This document shows positions 44,658 to 53,930 of a DNA stretch of 64,000 bases, one piece after another. Both the position numbers and the translations under genes were made by a program. Within the stretch, counting starts at the first letter, position 1. Every line of letters starts with the position of its first letter. The notes under the pieces were generated by a model that worked only from the letters and a program-made list of their open reading frames with translations, was not told the origin of the DNA and made no database searches. This DNA is from Pseudomonas shirazensis. GTDB lineage: Bacteria; Pseudomonadota; Gammaproteobacteria; Pseudomonadales; Pseudomonadaceae. The stretch is from positions 62,001-126,000 of the forward strand of contig NZ_JABWRD020000004.1 in assembly GCF_014268785.2 (NCBI RefSeq), in the 5' to 3' direction.

Positions 44658-45779
44658 GTGCATAACGTCGTGATCAGCGGCACCGGCCTGTTTACTCCGG
44701 CCCAGAGCATTTCCAATGAAGAACTGGTGGAGTCGTTCAACACCTGGGTGCAGCAGTTCAATGCCGACAACGCCGACGCCATCGAGCGTGGCGAGGTCGA
44801 GGCTCAGGCCGAATCCAATGCAGCCTTTATCGAAAAGGCTTCGGGCATCAAGAGCCGCTTCGTCATGGACAAGGCCGGCATCCTCGACCCGCAGCGGATG
44901 AAGCCGCTGCTGCCTGAGCGCAGCAACGAAGAACAGTCGATCCTCTGCGAGATGGCCGTGAGCGCGGCGCTGATGGCATTGCAACGCGCTGGCCGCACTG
45001 CGGCCGATGTCGATGGCGTGATCGTCGCCTGCTCCAACCTGCAGCGGCCATACCCGGCCATCGCCATCGAAGTGCAAGCTGCGTTGGGCATCCAGGGCTT
45101 TGCCTTCGACATGAACGTGGCCTGCTCCTCGGCGACTTTCGGCATCCAGACCGCCGCCAACAGCGTGCAGCTGGGGCAGGCGCGGGCGGTGCTGATGGTC
45201 AACCCGGAGGTGTGCACCGCGCACCTGAACTTCCGTGATCGCGACAGCCATTTCATCTTTGGTGACGGCGCCACGGCAGTGCTGATCGAGCGTGCCGACC
45301 TGGCGACCTCGGCGCACCAGTTCGAGATTGTCAGCAGCAAGTTGCTGACCCAGTTCTCCAACAACATCCGCAACAACTTTGGCTTCCTCAACCGCACTGC
45401 CGAAGACGGCGAAGGTGCTGCCGACAAGCTGTTCGTGCAGGAAGGCCGCAAGGTGTTCCGCGAAGTGTGCCCGATGGTGGCCGAGCTGATTGCTCAGCAT
45501 TTGGCCGAGAACGATCTGCAGGCCAGTGACGTGCGCAGGTTCTGGCTGCATCAGGCCAACCTGAGCATGAACCATCTGATCGTGAAGAAGCTGGTCGGCC
45601 ACGAGGTGGCTGAAGAGGATGCGCCGGTGATTCTTGATCGGTATGCCAATACCAGCTCGGCGGGCTCGGTGATTGCCCTGCATTTGTATCAGGATGATCT
45701 GCCCAAGGGCGCGTTGGGCGTACTGAGTTCGTTTGGGGCGGGGTATTCGATTGGCAGCGTGATCCTGCGCAAGCTGTGA
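44658..45779 (+). CDS. Beta-ketoacyl-ACP synthase III-type enzyme (acyl-CoA shunt type)
   Basis: A 373-residue thiolase-fold KASIII enzyme, about 55 residues longer than E. coli FabH. The catalytic triad is Cys156 in NVACSSATFG, His298 in WLHQANLSMN and Asn331 in YANTSSAGS. The long version with an N-terminal insertion (FNADNADAIERGEVEAQAES) resembles Pseudomonas KASIII paralogues reported to take medium-chain acyl-CoA from beta-oxidation into fatty acid synthesis. Closeness to fadD1/fadD2 agrees with that idea. AGAGGAACG lies upstream of the start. The chain-length preference is inference. Confidence 0.88.
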   Translation: MHNVVISGTGLFTPAQSISNEELVESFNTWVQQFNADNADAIERGEVEAQAESNAAFIEKASGIKSRFVMDKAGILDPQRMKPLLPERSNEEQSILCEMAVSAALMALQRAGRTAADVDGVIVACSNLQRPYPAIAIEVQAALGIQGFAFDMNVACSSATFGIQTAANSVQLGQARAVLMVNPEVCTAHLNFRDRDSHFIFGDGATAVLIERADLATSAHQFEIVSSKLLTQFSNNIRNNFGFLNRTAEDGEGAADKLFVQEGRKVFREVCPMVAELIAQHLAENDLQASDVRRFWLHQANLSMNHLIVKKLVGHEVAEEDAPVILDRYANTSSAGSVIALHLYQDDLPKGALGVLSSFGAGYSIGSVILRKL

Positions 45780-45799
45780 TCTAACAGCGAGGCTGCTTT

Positions 45800-45885
45800 G
45801 CAGCCCTTCGCGGGTGAACCCGCTCCCACAGGTTTCGGCGGCGCTGCAGATCCCTGTGGGAGCGGGCTTGCCCGCGAAGGGCTGC
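45800..45885. repeat. REP hairpin pair (GGGAGCGGG type)
   Basis: Two REP units face each other: one at 45800-45832 and its near reverse complement at 45853-45885 (CCTGTGGGAGCGGGCTTGCC is the core on the plus strand). This is the common Pseudomonas putida-type REP, different in sequence from the pair at 2491. It lies between the convergent 3' ends of the KASIII and porin genes. Confidence 0.88.
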
Positions 45886-45907
45886 GTAGCAGCCCCAGAT
45901 TACTCGG

Positions 45908-47152
45908 TTAGAACTTGGCTTCCAGATCCACCTGCAGGGTGTCGACATCGGCATTGCTGTTCGGCAGCTGCGACAGGTCGGTCTTGGCCATCAGATAAGC
46001 AGCGCCCACCGAGAAGTTCTTGTCGATTTCGTAACCGACCTTGAACTTGTGCCCACGCGAACCGGTGTAGCCGTTGCCGAAGTCAGAGTCGGTAAACAGG
46101 CTGACCACAGCGTTGCGTTGCACGTCGCGGTAGTTGTAATCCAGGCTCCAGGCGCCCAGCTTGGTCTTCAGACCCGCCAACCAGGCCTGATCTTCGCCAT
46201 CGGTGCTGTCGGTGTTCTTCACGTACTGACCATAGGCCGAGAGTGGCAGCGCCAGGCCGGTCAGGTCGATCTGGCCAAAGCCTTCAACCAGGTTGAACTC
46301 GTTGGTGGTGTTGCCGAACGAGCGCAGGATGGTCGCTTCCTTGTCATTGTCGTAACCGTAGATGCTGGCGCCAACGGTGACCTTGAGCGTGTCTGCCGGA
46401 GCGAAGCGTGCACCCAGCTGGCCGTGGTAGACCTGTGCGTCATGCTTGTACTGCACGCCGTCGCCGTCGACGTTGTCCTTGAGAGTGTACTGACCGGCGC
46501 TGGCAAACACCTCGGCACCGCCCAGGTCGGTCTTGTAGGTAGCCGCCACGCCTTCCGGGTTGATGTCGCTGTCCCAGATGATGTCGCCCATGCTCACCCA
46601 TGGCTGAGCCATTTTACCGCCGATCAAATGCAGGCCGGGCAGGGCAGTCGGGTGCCAGTCGAGGTAAGCCAGGTCGACCCACAGCGACTTCTTGTCGAAG
46701 TAGTTGTCCAGGCTCTGGTTGGTCGAACGGCGGTCGGCGCTGCTACCGGTGGCGATACGCACGCCTGCATCGACCTGTGGGTTGATCTCGCTGTAGAAGC
46801 CGACGCGAGCACGCACGCGCTGACGGTCCTGGTTGCCGCTGGAGGCGTTCGGGTCATCGACATTGACGTCTTCGTAACGCAGGCGCACATCGCCTTTGAT
46901 CTGGGTCTTGGCCGCCCAGGCGACTTTCTGTTCGAAGGAGCTCATGCGTTCGGCCTGGGCTTTCTGCGTGGCTTTTTCCTTGGTTTCCTGAGACAGGTCG
47001 GCCTGCAGCTCGTTGTACTGTGCCTGGTTGATCGAACCATTGGCGCGCAGCATCTCGAGCAGCTTGGCGTCGACTGCAGCACTGGCTGGAGTACTCAGAG
47101 CCAGCATCAGACCGGTCAGGCTCACTCCAGTTAGTGTAGAAACAAGACGCAT
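45908..47152 (-). CDS. Putative outer membrane porin
   Basis: A 414-residue outer membrane beta-barrel of the Porin_4-like putative porin family. A signal peptide (residues 1-26, VSLTGLMLALSTPASAAVDA, cleavage after ASA) is followed by a periplasmic helical coiled stretch (LLEMLRANGSINQAQYNELQADL, then SQETKEKATQKAQAERM, residues about 30-70), which probably associates with peptidoglycan or forms a trimer stalk. Alternating aromatic/hydrophobic strands and a C-terminal Phe (VDLEAKF) fit barrel insertion. The start at 47152 has GGGAG seven bases upstream. The solute is unknown. Confidence 0.87.
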   Translation of the reverse strand: MRLVSTLTGVSLTGLMLALSTPASAAVDAKLLEMLRANGSINQAQYNELQADLSQETKEKATQKAQAERMSSFEQKVAWAAKTQIKGDVRLRYEDVNVDDPNASSGNQDRQRVRARVGFYSEINPQVDAGVRIATGSSADRRSTNQSLDNYFDKKSLWVDLAYLDWHPTALPGLHLIGGKMAQPWVSMGDIIWDSDINPEGVAATYKTDLGGAEVFASAGQYTLKDNVDGDGVQYKHDAQVYHGQLGARFAPADTLKVTVGASIYGYDNDKEATILRSFGNTTNEFNLVEGFGQIDLTGLALPLSAYGQYVKNTDSTDGEDQAWLAGLKTKLGAWSLDYNYRDVQRNAVVSLFTDSDFGNGYTGSRGHKFKVGYEIDKNFSVGAAYLMAKTDLSQLPNSNADVDTLQVDLEAKF

Positions 47153-47392
47153 AAAGTTCTCCCGTGTTGAGCAATATGGGGAGGCTTGGACGCCCACCCC
47201 CGAGTTGGCAATTCTGCGCAAAGCGCCTGAATAGACAGGTCGCCGCGGTTTCGAAAACAGGCGCAAGTATTGCGGGGGGCAATGACAGAATAATGTCTAT
47301 TTAGTGGCACTGCGGTTAAACAGTCCGCCTGGATTTGTCAGTGGCGCCATCCTTGCCGGATACTGGCGGCCACCTCGACGAGCGCTTATATC

Positions 47393-48520
47393 GTGATCAG
47401 CTTGTACAGCCTTGCCCACATCCGCGACCTGCCAGCCGCTAGCTGGGATGCACTGGTGCCCGCCGGCCAGCCGTTTTTGCGGCATGCGTTTCTCAGTGCC
47501 ATGGAAGACAGCGGCAGTGTGGTACGGGCCACCGGCTGGGCCGCCGAGCACCTGGTGCTGGAGCGCGACGGCGAGGTGCGCGCGCTGTTGCCGGCCTATC
47601 GCAAGTGGCATTCTTTTGGCGAGTATGTGTTCGACCATGGCTGGGCGGATGCCTGTGCCCGGGCCGGTATCGCCTACTACCCCAAACTGCTCGGCGCGGT
47701 GCCGTTCAGCCCGGTCAGTGGCCCACGCTTGCTGATGCAGGACGCAGCCGACGGCTTGCTGTTGTTGCAGGCGTTGCCTGAATACCTGAACAAGGGCGGC
47801 TTGTCCGGCGCGCACATCAACTTCACCGACACCGCGCTGGATCAGACCATCGCCGGCTTGCCGGGATGGCTGGAGCGCCTCGGTTGTCAGTTTCACTGGC
47901 GCAACCGCGGCTATCGGGATTTCCAGGACTTTCTCGACACCCTCAGCTCACGCAAACGCAAGCAGATGCGCAAAGAGCGTGAGCAGGTGGTTGGCCACGG
48001 TATCGACTTCCAGTGGTACCGCGGTGATCAGCTTAGTGAGCTGCAGTGGGACTTTGTCTACCTGTGCTACGCCAACACCTACACCATCCGCGGGCGGGCG
48101 CCGTATCTGACCCGTGAGTTCTTCAGCCTGCTGGCCGAGCGCATGCCCGAGGCCATCCGCGTGGTAATTGCGCGTCAGGCCGGCCGCGATGTGGCCATGG
48201 CCTTGAGCCTGGCCGGCGGCGACAGCCTGTTCGGGCGCTACTGGGGCGGCCTGGATGAGTTCGACCGGCTGCACTTCGAGACCTGTTTTTACCAGGGCAT
48301 GGACTTCGCTATCGCTGAAGGGCTGCAACGTTTTGATGCTGGCGCGCAGGGCGAGCACAAGCTGATTCGCGGCTTCGAGCCAGTCATCACTCGCTCGTGG
48401 CATTACCTGCTGCATCCAGGCTTGCGGGAGGCGGTTGCGGAGTTTCTGCAGCAGGAGGGGGAGGGGGTCAGAGCCTACGCCGAAGAGGCGCGGAGCCTGC
48501 TGCCTTATCGTCAGGAGTAA
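47393..48520 (+). CDS. COG3146 GNAT-fold N-acyltransferase
   Basis: A 375-residue protein of the COG3146/DUF482 group, with two fused GNAT-like (FemX-type) domains. Seen: AFLSAMEDSGSVVRATGWAAEHL near residue 32, RKWHSFGEYVFDHGWADAC near residue 70, SSRKRKQMRKEREQV near residue 184 and the C-terminal RFDAGAQGEHKLIRGFEPV near residue 313. The start is GTG 47393 without a strong ribosome site; no better start is visible. Function is unknown: it may transfer an acyl or aminoacyl group. The 240-base upstream gap holds no other gene. Confidence 0.88.
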   Translation: MISLYSLAHIRDLPAASWDALVPAGQPFLRHAFLSAMEDSGSVVRATGWAAEHLVLERDGEVRALLPAYRKWHSFGEYVFDHGWADACARAGIAYYPKLLGAVPFSPVSGPRLLMQDAADGLLLLQALPEYLNKGGLSGAHINFTDTALDQTIAGLPGWLERLGCQFHWRNRGYRDFQDFLDTLSSRKRKQMRKEREQVVGHGIDFQWYRGDQLSELQWDFVYLCYANTYTIRGRAPYLTREFFSLLAERMPEAIRVVIARQAGRDVAMALSLAGGDSLFGRYWGGLDEFDRLHFETCFYQGMDFAIAEGLQRFDAGAQGEHKLIRGFEPVITRSWHYLLHPGLREAVAEFLQQEGEGVRAYAEEARSLLPYRQE

Positions 48521-48571
48521 GGCGCAGCAAGGTATACGCCGAGCCTGTGCAGGCCCGGCGCGACAATGCTG

Positions 48572-50410
48572 TCAGTCGACCCCGACGAAGCCGCCCGTCT
48601 GGTGGTGCCACAAGCGTGCATACAAGCCCTGATGGGCGAGCAGTTCGGCGTGGGTGCCGGTCTCGACCACATGGCCTTGGTCAAGCACGACCAGTCGATC
48701 CATGCGTGCGATGGTCGACAGTCGGTGGGCAATGGCGATCACCGTCTTGCCTTGCATCAGCGTCTCCAGGCTCTCCTGAATAGCCGCTTCCACCTCTGAG
48801 TCGAGCGCCGAGGTGGCTTCGTCCATGATCAGGATCGGCGCGTTCTTCAGCAGTACCCGGGCAATCGCGATGCGCTGGCGCTGGCCACCCGAGAGCTTGA
48901 CCCCGCGCTCGCCCACATGCGCATCGAAGCCGGTGCGGCCCTGCGAGTCGGACAACTGGCCGATGAAGTCATCGGCCCTGGCCCCGCGCACGGCAGCCCA
49001 GACTTCCTCGTCGCTCGCGTCGGGCCTGCCGTACAGCAGGTTGTCGCGGATCGAGCGGTGCAGCAACGAGGTATCCTGGGTGATCATGCCGATCTGTGCG
49101 CGCAAGCTGGCCTGGTTGACCTCGGCGATGTTCTGCCCATCGATCAGGATGCGCCCGCTTTCAACGTCGTACAGACGCAGCAGCAGGTTGACCAGAGTCG
49201 ACTTGCCGGCGCCGGACGGGCCGATCAGGCCGATCTTCTCACCCGGACGAATATCCAGGTTCAGGCCATCGATGACCCTGCGACCCTTGCCATAGTTGAA
49301 GCCGACGTTGTCGAAGCGCACCGCGCCGCGCGTCACTTTAAGCGCTGGTGCCTGCGGCTGGTCGGTGACCGTGACCGGCTGGGCAATGGTCTGCAGGCCG
49401 TCCTGGACCATGCCGATATTCTCGAAGATGCCGTTGACCACCCACATGATCCAGCCCGACATGTTGACGATGCGGATCGCCAGGCCGGTCGCGAGGGCAA
49501 TGGCACCCACGGTAATCAGCGAGTTGCTCCACAGCCACAGCGCCAGGCCGGTGGTGGTGACTACCAGCAAACCGTTGAGCGTGGTGATGACCACATCCAT
49601 GCTGGTGATCACGCGCGAGGCCAGCTGGGTTTTCTCGGTCTGCTCGCTGATCGCTTCACGGGCGTACTGCTGCTCGTAGTCGGTATGGGCAAACAGCTTG
49701 AGGGTAGTGATGTTGGTGTAGCCGTCGACGATCCGACCCATCAGCTTGGAGCGGGCATCCGAAGACACCACCGCCCGCGCCTTTACCCTAGGTACGAAGT
49801 AACAGAGCGCGCCGATGTAGCAGGCGATCCACACCAGCAGCGGCACCATCAGGCGCCAGTCGGCTTCGGCGAACAGCACCAGCGCACTGATCGCGTAGAT
49901 CAGCACGTGCCACAGCGCATCCACCGCCTGCACTGCCGAGTCGCGCAGCGAGTTGCCGGTCTGCATGATGCGCTGGGCGATGCGCCCGGCGAAGTCGTTC
50001 TGGAAGAAGTTCATGCTCTGCTTGAGCACGTAGTTGTGGTTTTGCCAGCGAATCATGCTGGTCATGCCCGGGCTGATGGTCTGGTGCACCAGCAGGTCAT
50101 GCAGGCCGAAAAACAGCGGCCTGATCAGCAGCACCACCACCAGCATCCACAGCAGCTCGGCGCCGTGCAGGCTGAAGAAGTTCGGGTCCGGGGTGCCCTG
50201 GGCGAGGTCGATGATCCGGCTCAGGTAGCCGAACATCGCCACCTCGATCAGCGCTGCGACCAGGCCGACGATCAGCAGGGCAACGAAGCTTGGCCAGACC
50301 TGACGCAGGTAGTACAGGTAGAAGGCCCACACCGTACTTGGTGGAGCCTCGCTCGGGGCGTCACGGAAGATATCGATGAGCTTTTCGAAACGGCGGTACA
50401 GCATGGGCAT
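48572..50410 (-). CDS. MsbA-type ABC exporter (fused permease/ATPase)
   Basis: A 612-residue half-transporter: a six-helix membrane domain (about residues 40-320) fused to a nucleotide-binding domain. Walker A is GPSGAGKST near residue 399, the signature is LSGGQRQR near residue 502, and Walker B is ILIMDEATSALD near residue 521, followed by the H-loop IAHRLST. It should form a homodimer that exports a lipid, drug or peptide. AGGAG lies five bases before ATG 50410. It follows ppiA by 56 bases on the same strand. Confidence 0.93.
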   Translation of the reverse strand: MPMLYRRFEKLIDIFRDAPSEAPPSTVWAFYLYYLRQVWPSFVALLIVGLVAALIEVAMFGYLSRIIDLAQGTPDPNFFSLHGAELLWMLVVVLLIRPLFFGLHDLLVHQTISPGMTSMIRWQNHNYVLKQSMNFFQNDFAGRIAQRIMQTGNSLRDSAVQAVDALWHVLIYAISALVLFAEADWRLMVPLLVWIACYIGALCYFVPRVKARAVVSSDARSKLMGRIVDGYTNITTLKLFAHTDYEQQYAREAISEQTEKTQLASRVITSMDVVITTLNGLLVVTTTGLALWLWSNSLITVGAIALATGLAIRIVNMSGWIMWVVNGIFENIGMVQDGLQTIAQPVTVTDQPQAPALKVTRGAVRFDNVGFNYGKGRRVIDGLNLDIRPGEKIGLIGPSGAGKSTLVNLLLRLYDVESGRILIDGQNIAEVNQASLRAQIGMITQDTSLLHRSIRDNLLYGRPDASDEEVWAAVRGARADDFIGQLSDSQGRTGFDAHVGERGVKLSGGQRQRIAIARVLLKNAPILIMDEATSALDSEVEAAIQESLETLMQGKTVIAIAHRLSTIARMDRLVVLDQGHVVETGTHAELLAHQGLYARLWHHQTGGFVGVD

Positions 50411-50466
50411 TGCAACTCCTGTTCTACCCGACCGCAGGCAGTATCACGTCCCTGTGAAACCTTCGG

Positions 50467-51024
50467 TCAGTCGATGCGTTTGGCGGACTTGATGAACACC
50501 GGGTCAGCCGGGACATCACGCATGCCTTTTTTCACGGTGGTCTGCGAATTGACGATCTGATCGACCACTTCCATACCCTTGGTGACCTTGCCGAACACTG
50601 CATAGCCAGCGTCACGGCCCGGGTCGAGGAAGGCGTTGTCATTCACGTTGATGAAGAACTGGCTGGTGGCCGAGTTCGGGTTGGACGTGCGCGCCATCGA
50701 CAAAGTGCCGCGGGTGTTGCGCAGGCCATTGCTGGCTTCGTTCTTGATCGGGTCTTTGGTGTCCTTCTGCACCATCTGCTCGGTGAAGCCACCGCCCTGC
50801 ACCATGAAGCCCGGAATGACCCGGTGGAAGATGGTGTTGTTATAGAAGCCGCTGTCCACGTACTGCAGGAAGTTTTTGGTGCTGATCGGTGCTTTTTCGG
50901 CGTTCAGCTCGATTTCGACCGGACCGAAGCTGGTGTCGAGCAGCACGTGCGGGGTCTTGTCCGAGGCCAGGACGCTAGTGGCAAAAGCAACCGAACAGGC
51001 AGCGAGCAGAATTTTTTTCAGCAT
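50467..51024 (-). CDS. ppiA: Periplasmic peptidyl-prolyl isomerase (cyclophilin)
   Basis: A 185-residue cyclophilin with a signal peptide (residues 1-20, [18 protein letters not shown]). The active-site segments are [18 protein letters not shown] near residue 63 and [17 protein letters not shown] near residue 110, followed by [14 protein letters not shown]. It catalyses prolyl isomerisation of proteins folding in the periplasm. Its start codon lies inside the last seven bases of the upstream hydrolase gene, so the two are closely linked in one transcript. Confidence 0.94.
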   Translation of the reverse strand: MLKKILLAACSVAFATSVLASDKTPHVLLDTSFGPVEIELNAEKAPISTKNFLQYVDSGFYNNTIFHRVIPGFMVQGGGFTEQMVQKDTKDPIKNEASNGLRNTRGTLSMARTSNPNSATSQFFINVNDNAFLDPGRDAGYAVFGKVTKGMEVVDQIVNSQTTVKKGMRDVPADPVFIKSAKRID

Positions 51025-51830
51025 GGGCTCAAAGATCCTTGAGAGGTGGAAATGCTAGTGAGGAACTGCAGCAGGGTCTGGTTGAAGACCTCGGCTTGAT
51101 CAAGCGGCGTAGCGTGCCGCGAATCTTCGATTACCGCCAGCCTGGCGTGCGGGATCCGTTCGACATAACGCTGTTTTAGTTGTACCGGGGTGTAATCGTG
51201 GTCGGCGGCGATCACCAGGGTGGGACACTGGATCTGGTCGATGCGTTCCGCCACGCCCCAGTCGACGATGGCGTCGAAGCTCCTCAGGTAGGCGCGCTTG
51301 TCGTTGCGCGCCCAGCGCTGGATCATCTTCTCCCGCAGGTCAGCCTGCTCGGGTTTGGGGAACAGGCGCGCAGCCAGGCCTTTGCCCACCGTCTCGACAC
51401 TCAAGGCGCGGGCGAGGGCCCAGCGCTTGGCCCACCAGAGCCAATCGCTGCGGGTGCGCCGTTTGACTTCGGGGGCGCTGTTGACGATGCACAGGCTGCG
51501 CAACCAGCGCGGGTGATCGACGGCGAACTGAAAGCCGATCATGCCCCCCATCGACAAGCCAACCAGGTGCACCGGGCCGGTCTGCAGGTGTTCGAGCAGG
51601 GCCAGCAGGTCTTCGCTGAAGGTTGCGATCTGGTAGCCGTCGACGGGTTTGTCCGAGCGGCCATGGCCGCGGCTGTCGAGCAGGATCACCCGGTAGTGCT
51701 GACTCAGCAGCGGCACCTGCAGCTCCCAGTCGAGGCTGCTCGAACCGAGGCCATGCAGCAGCGCCAGCGGTTCGCCCTGACCGTATTGCTGGTAGTGCAG
51801 GGTGCAGCCTTCATGTTCGAAATAGGCCAT
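51018..51830 (-). CDS. Alpha/beta hydrolase
   Basis: A 270-residue hydrolase of the enol-lactone hydrolase/esterase type. The oxyanion region is [15 protein letters not shown] near residue 23, the nucleophile elbow is [14 protein letters not shown] near residue 95, the acid is in [10 protein letters not shown] near 213, and the catalytic His in SRHATPLDQ near 244. I start it at MAYFEHEGC (51830); the frame is open further upstream, but that part overlaps the LysR gene. No signal peptide. The substrate is unknown. It lies 13 bases after the LysR gene on the same strand. Confidence 0.9.
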   Translation of the reverse strand: MAYFEHEGCTLHYQQYGQGEPLALLHGLGSSSLDWELQVPLLSQHYRVILLDSRGHGRSDKPVDGYQIATFSEDLLALLEHLQTGPVHLVGLSMGGMIGFQFAVDHPRWLRSLCIVNSAPEVKRRTRSDWLWWAKRWALARALSVETVGKGLAARLFPKPEQADLREKMIQRWARNDKRAYLRSFDAIVDWGVAERIDQIQCPTLVIAADHDYTPVQLKQRYVERIPHARLAVIEDSRHATPLDQAEVFNQTLLQFLTSISTSQGSLSPC

Positions 51831-51843
51831 GGGCGCGGGCTTC

Positions 51844-52767
51844 TCAGGCTTGTGGAGGGGCGGCGAAAGGCACGTCCAGCGGCGCGGTGTCGAAGCTGCG
51901 CAGCAGATCGATGAGGATCTGCGTGGCCGGGCCGAGGGCTTTCTCTTTGCTCGAGTAAAGGTAGAACAGTGGGTGGCGACTGCCACCTTGATCCAGCTGC
52001 AATGGCTTGAGCAGCCCCTCGCGCAGCTCGCGCTCGATCATGTGCCGCGGCAGCCAGGCAAAGCCCAGACCGCTGCCGACAAAGGTCGCGGCGGTGCCCA
52101 GGCTACCGACTGTCCAGCGCTGCTCGGCGCCGAGCCAGCCGACATCTTTCGGTTGAGCGCGGCCGGAGTCGCGGATCACCACCTGCAACTGGCTCTCCAG
52201 ATCCTGGAAGGTGATCTCGCGGCCCAGTCGGTGCAGGCTGTGTTCCGGGTGGGCGACGGCGATGAACTCGACCGAACTCAGCTCGGTGCCCAGGTAACCG
52301 CCGATGCTGAAGCTGCTGATGGCAAGGTCGGCGATGCCTTCGTGGAGCACTTCTTCGACCCCGGACAACACCTCTTCGCGCAGGCGCACGCGACAGCCGC
52401 GGCTTTGCGGCATGAACGCGCTCAGTGCGCGCACCAGGCGGGCGCTGGGGTATGCGGCATCGACCACCAGGCGCACCTCGGCTTCCCAGCCTTGTTCCAT
52501 ATGGTGGGCCAGGTCTTCCAGCTGACTGGCCTGCTTGACCAGGTGCCGCGAGCGGCGCAGCAGCACGTTGCCGGCTTCGGTCAGCACGGCCTTGCGCCCG
52601 TCGATGCGCAGCAGCGGCACGCCGAGTTGCTCCTGCATGCGCGCCACGGTATAGCTGACCGACGATTGCGAACGGTGCAAGGCGTCGGCTGCCTGGGCAA
52701 ACCCACCGTGGTCGACCACTGCCTGCAGGGTTCGCCACTGATCAAGGGTTACGCGCGGCGCTTTCAT
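51844..52767 (-). CDS. LysR-type transcriptional regulator
   Basis: A 307-residue LysR regulator. The helix-turn-helix is at residues about 7-65 (WRTLQAVVDHGGFAQAADALHRSQSSVSYTVARMQEQLGVPLL), followed by the linker helix and a periplasmic-binding-like sensor domain. The start MKAPRVTLDQW (52767) is the family start; the frame is open beyond, but that part is antisense to the next gene. It heads a same-strand run with the hydrolase, ppiA and the ABC exporter. The genes it controls may be these, or the divergent small exported gene or azoR. Confidence 0.92.
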   Translation of the reverse strand: MKAPRVTLDQWRTLQAVVDHGGFAQAADALHRSQSSVSYTVARMQEQLGVPLLRIDGRKAVLTEAGNVLLRRSRHLVKQASQLEDLAHHMEQGWEAEVRLVVDAAYPSARLVRALSAFMPQSRGCRVRLREEVLSGVEEVLHEGIADLAISSFSIGGYLGTELSSVEFIAVAHPEHSLHRLGREITFQDLESQLQVVIRDSGRAQPKDVGWLGAEQRWTVGSLGTAATFVGSGLGFAWLPRHMIERELREGLLKPLQLDQGGSRHPLFYLYSSKEKALGPATQILIDLLRSFDTAPLDVPFAAPPQA

Positions 52768-52815
52768 CTTCGGCTCCTGTTGTCCTAAGCTGCGCTCTTT
52801 CAAGGAGAGCGCCCT

Positions 52816-53130
52816 GTGAAGAAATATTGTCTGGCTGTCTTGCTGTGCCTGCCATTGAGCGCAATGGCTTACCCGATCGATGTGACCAAGGACATCAGCG
52901 GGGTGAAGATCGACTACACCGCCTATGACACTGATCAGGACATCGGCAGCATTACCGTAAACAACTACGGCGAAGTGGCTGCGGCGTGCAAGGTCAGCTT
53001 TCGCAACGGCCCGGAAGCGCCTCGCGTGCGGCGCGTAGTGGTGCCGGCAAACAAAAGCGTGGACGTGACCGCCAAGTTCAACCGGCAGATCATCAAGTTG
53101 CGCATCGCGCTGAGCTGTCAGCCGCAATAA
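52816..53130 (+). CDS. Small exported protein (often misnamed phosphoglycerate kinase)
   Basis: A 104-residue exported protein. A signal (residues 1-18, KKYCLAVLLCLPLSAMAYP) precedes a small beta-sandwich-like domain: DVTKDISGVKIDYTAYDTDQDIGSITVNNYGEVAAACKVSFRNGPE in pieces. Two cysteines (in AACKV and LSCQPQ) could form a disulfide. Similar Pseudomonas proteins are sometimes labelled 3-phosphoglycerate kinase, which this length and fold exclude. The start is GTG with AAGGAG upstream. It lies between the LysR gene (divergent) and azoR. Function unknown. Confidence 0.82.
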   Translation: MKKYCLAVLLCLPLSAMAYPIDVTKDISGVKIDYTAYDTDQDIGSITVNNYGEVAAACKVSFRNGPEAPRVRRVVVPANKSVDVTAKFNRQIIKLRIALSCQPQ

Positions 53131-53139
53131 AACGGATAA

Positions 53140-53196
53140 ATCGATAGGTTGACTCCACTTTTTACGCTTTTTTATCGATAGGTCAACCTCTAATCT
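53140..53196 (+). promoter_or_regulatory. Repeat-containing region before azoR
   Basis: ATCGATAGGTTGAC at 53140-53153 recurs as ATCGATAGGTCAAC at 53174-53187, start to start 34 bases. The GGTTGAC of the first and GTCAACC of the second also form an inverted repeat. A possible -10 (TAATCT) follows at 53191, 44 bases before the azoR start. The arrangement suits a LysR- or TetR-type operator. Confidence 0.5.
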
Positions 53197-53239
53197 CGCC
53201 TCCATTGAATCGCACCCCGTTTATGCCAATGGAGGCACC

Positions 53240-53839
53240 ATGTCCCACGTATTGATCATCGAAAGCAGCGCCCGCCAGCAAGATTCCGTGTCGCGCCAGC
53301 TGACCCGCGACTTCATCCAGCAGTGGCAAGCGGCGCATCCTGGCGACCAGATCAATGTGCGCGACGTTGCCGCCAACCCGCTGCCGCACCTTGACGCCGA
53401 CCTGCTCGGCGGCTGGATGAAGCCTGCGGAGCAACGGTCCATGCCTGAGCAGGAGGCTTTCGAGCGCTCCAACCAGCTGACTGACGAACTGCTCGCCGCC
53501 GACGTGCTGGTGATGGCGGCGCCGATGTACAACTTCACCATTCCCAGCACCCTCAAAGCCTGGCTGGACCATGTGCTGCGCGCAGGTATCACTTTCAAGT
53601 ACACCCCGACCGGACCGCAGGGCTTGCTGCAAGGCAAGCGCGCCATCGTTCTGACTGCCCGTGGCGGCATTCATGCCGGTGCCGGCAGCGATCATCAGGA
53701 ACCGTACCTGCGTCAGGCCATGGCCTTCATCGGCATTCACGACGTGGAGTTCATCCACGCCGAAGGGCTGAACATGAGTGGTGATTTTCACGAGAAGGGC
53801 GTCAACCAGGCCAAGGCCAGGCTGGCCGCGCTGGCGTGA
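53240..53839 (+). CDS. azoR: FMN-dependent NADH-azoreductase
   Basis: A 199-residue flavodoxin-like azoreductase (AcpD/AzoR). The N-terminal phosphate-binding loop is IESSARQQDSVSRQLT near residue 7, the FMN loop is MAAPMYNFTIPSTLKAWLDHVLRAG near residue 92, and TARGGIHAG near residue 138 follows. It reduces quinones and azo compounds with NAD(P)H in the cytoplasm and protects against electrophiles. GGAGG lies before the start. The upstream region contains repeats that may be a regulator site. Confidence 0.93.
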   Translation: MSHVLIIESSARQQDSVSRQLTRDFIQQWQAAHPGDQINVRDVAANPLPHLDADLLGGWMKPAEQRSMPEQEAFERSNQLTDELLAADVLVMAAPMYNFTIPSTLKAWLDHVLRAGITFKYTPTGPQGLLQGKRAIVLTARGGIHAGAGSDHQEPYLRQAMAFIGIHDVEFIHAEGLNMSGDFHEKGVNQAKARLAALA

Positions 53840-53930
53840 GCCACGGAGGCTTGATGTTGCCCGCTGCCGAGTGGTTGCCCAGGGTGGCGCAACCGGCTAA
53901 GGTCGCCGCCTTGATTTGCGAGAGAGCACC

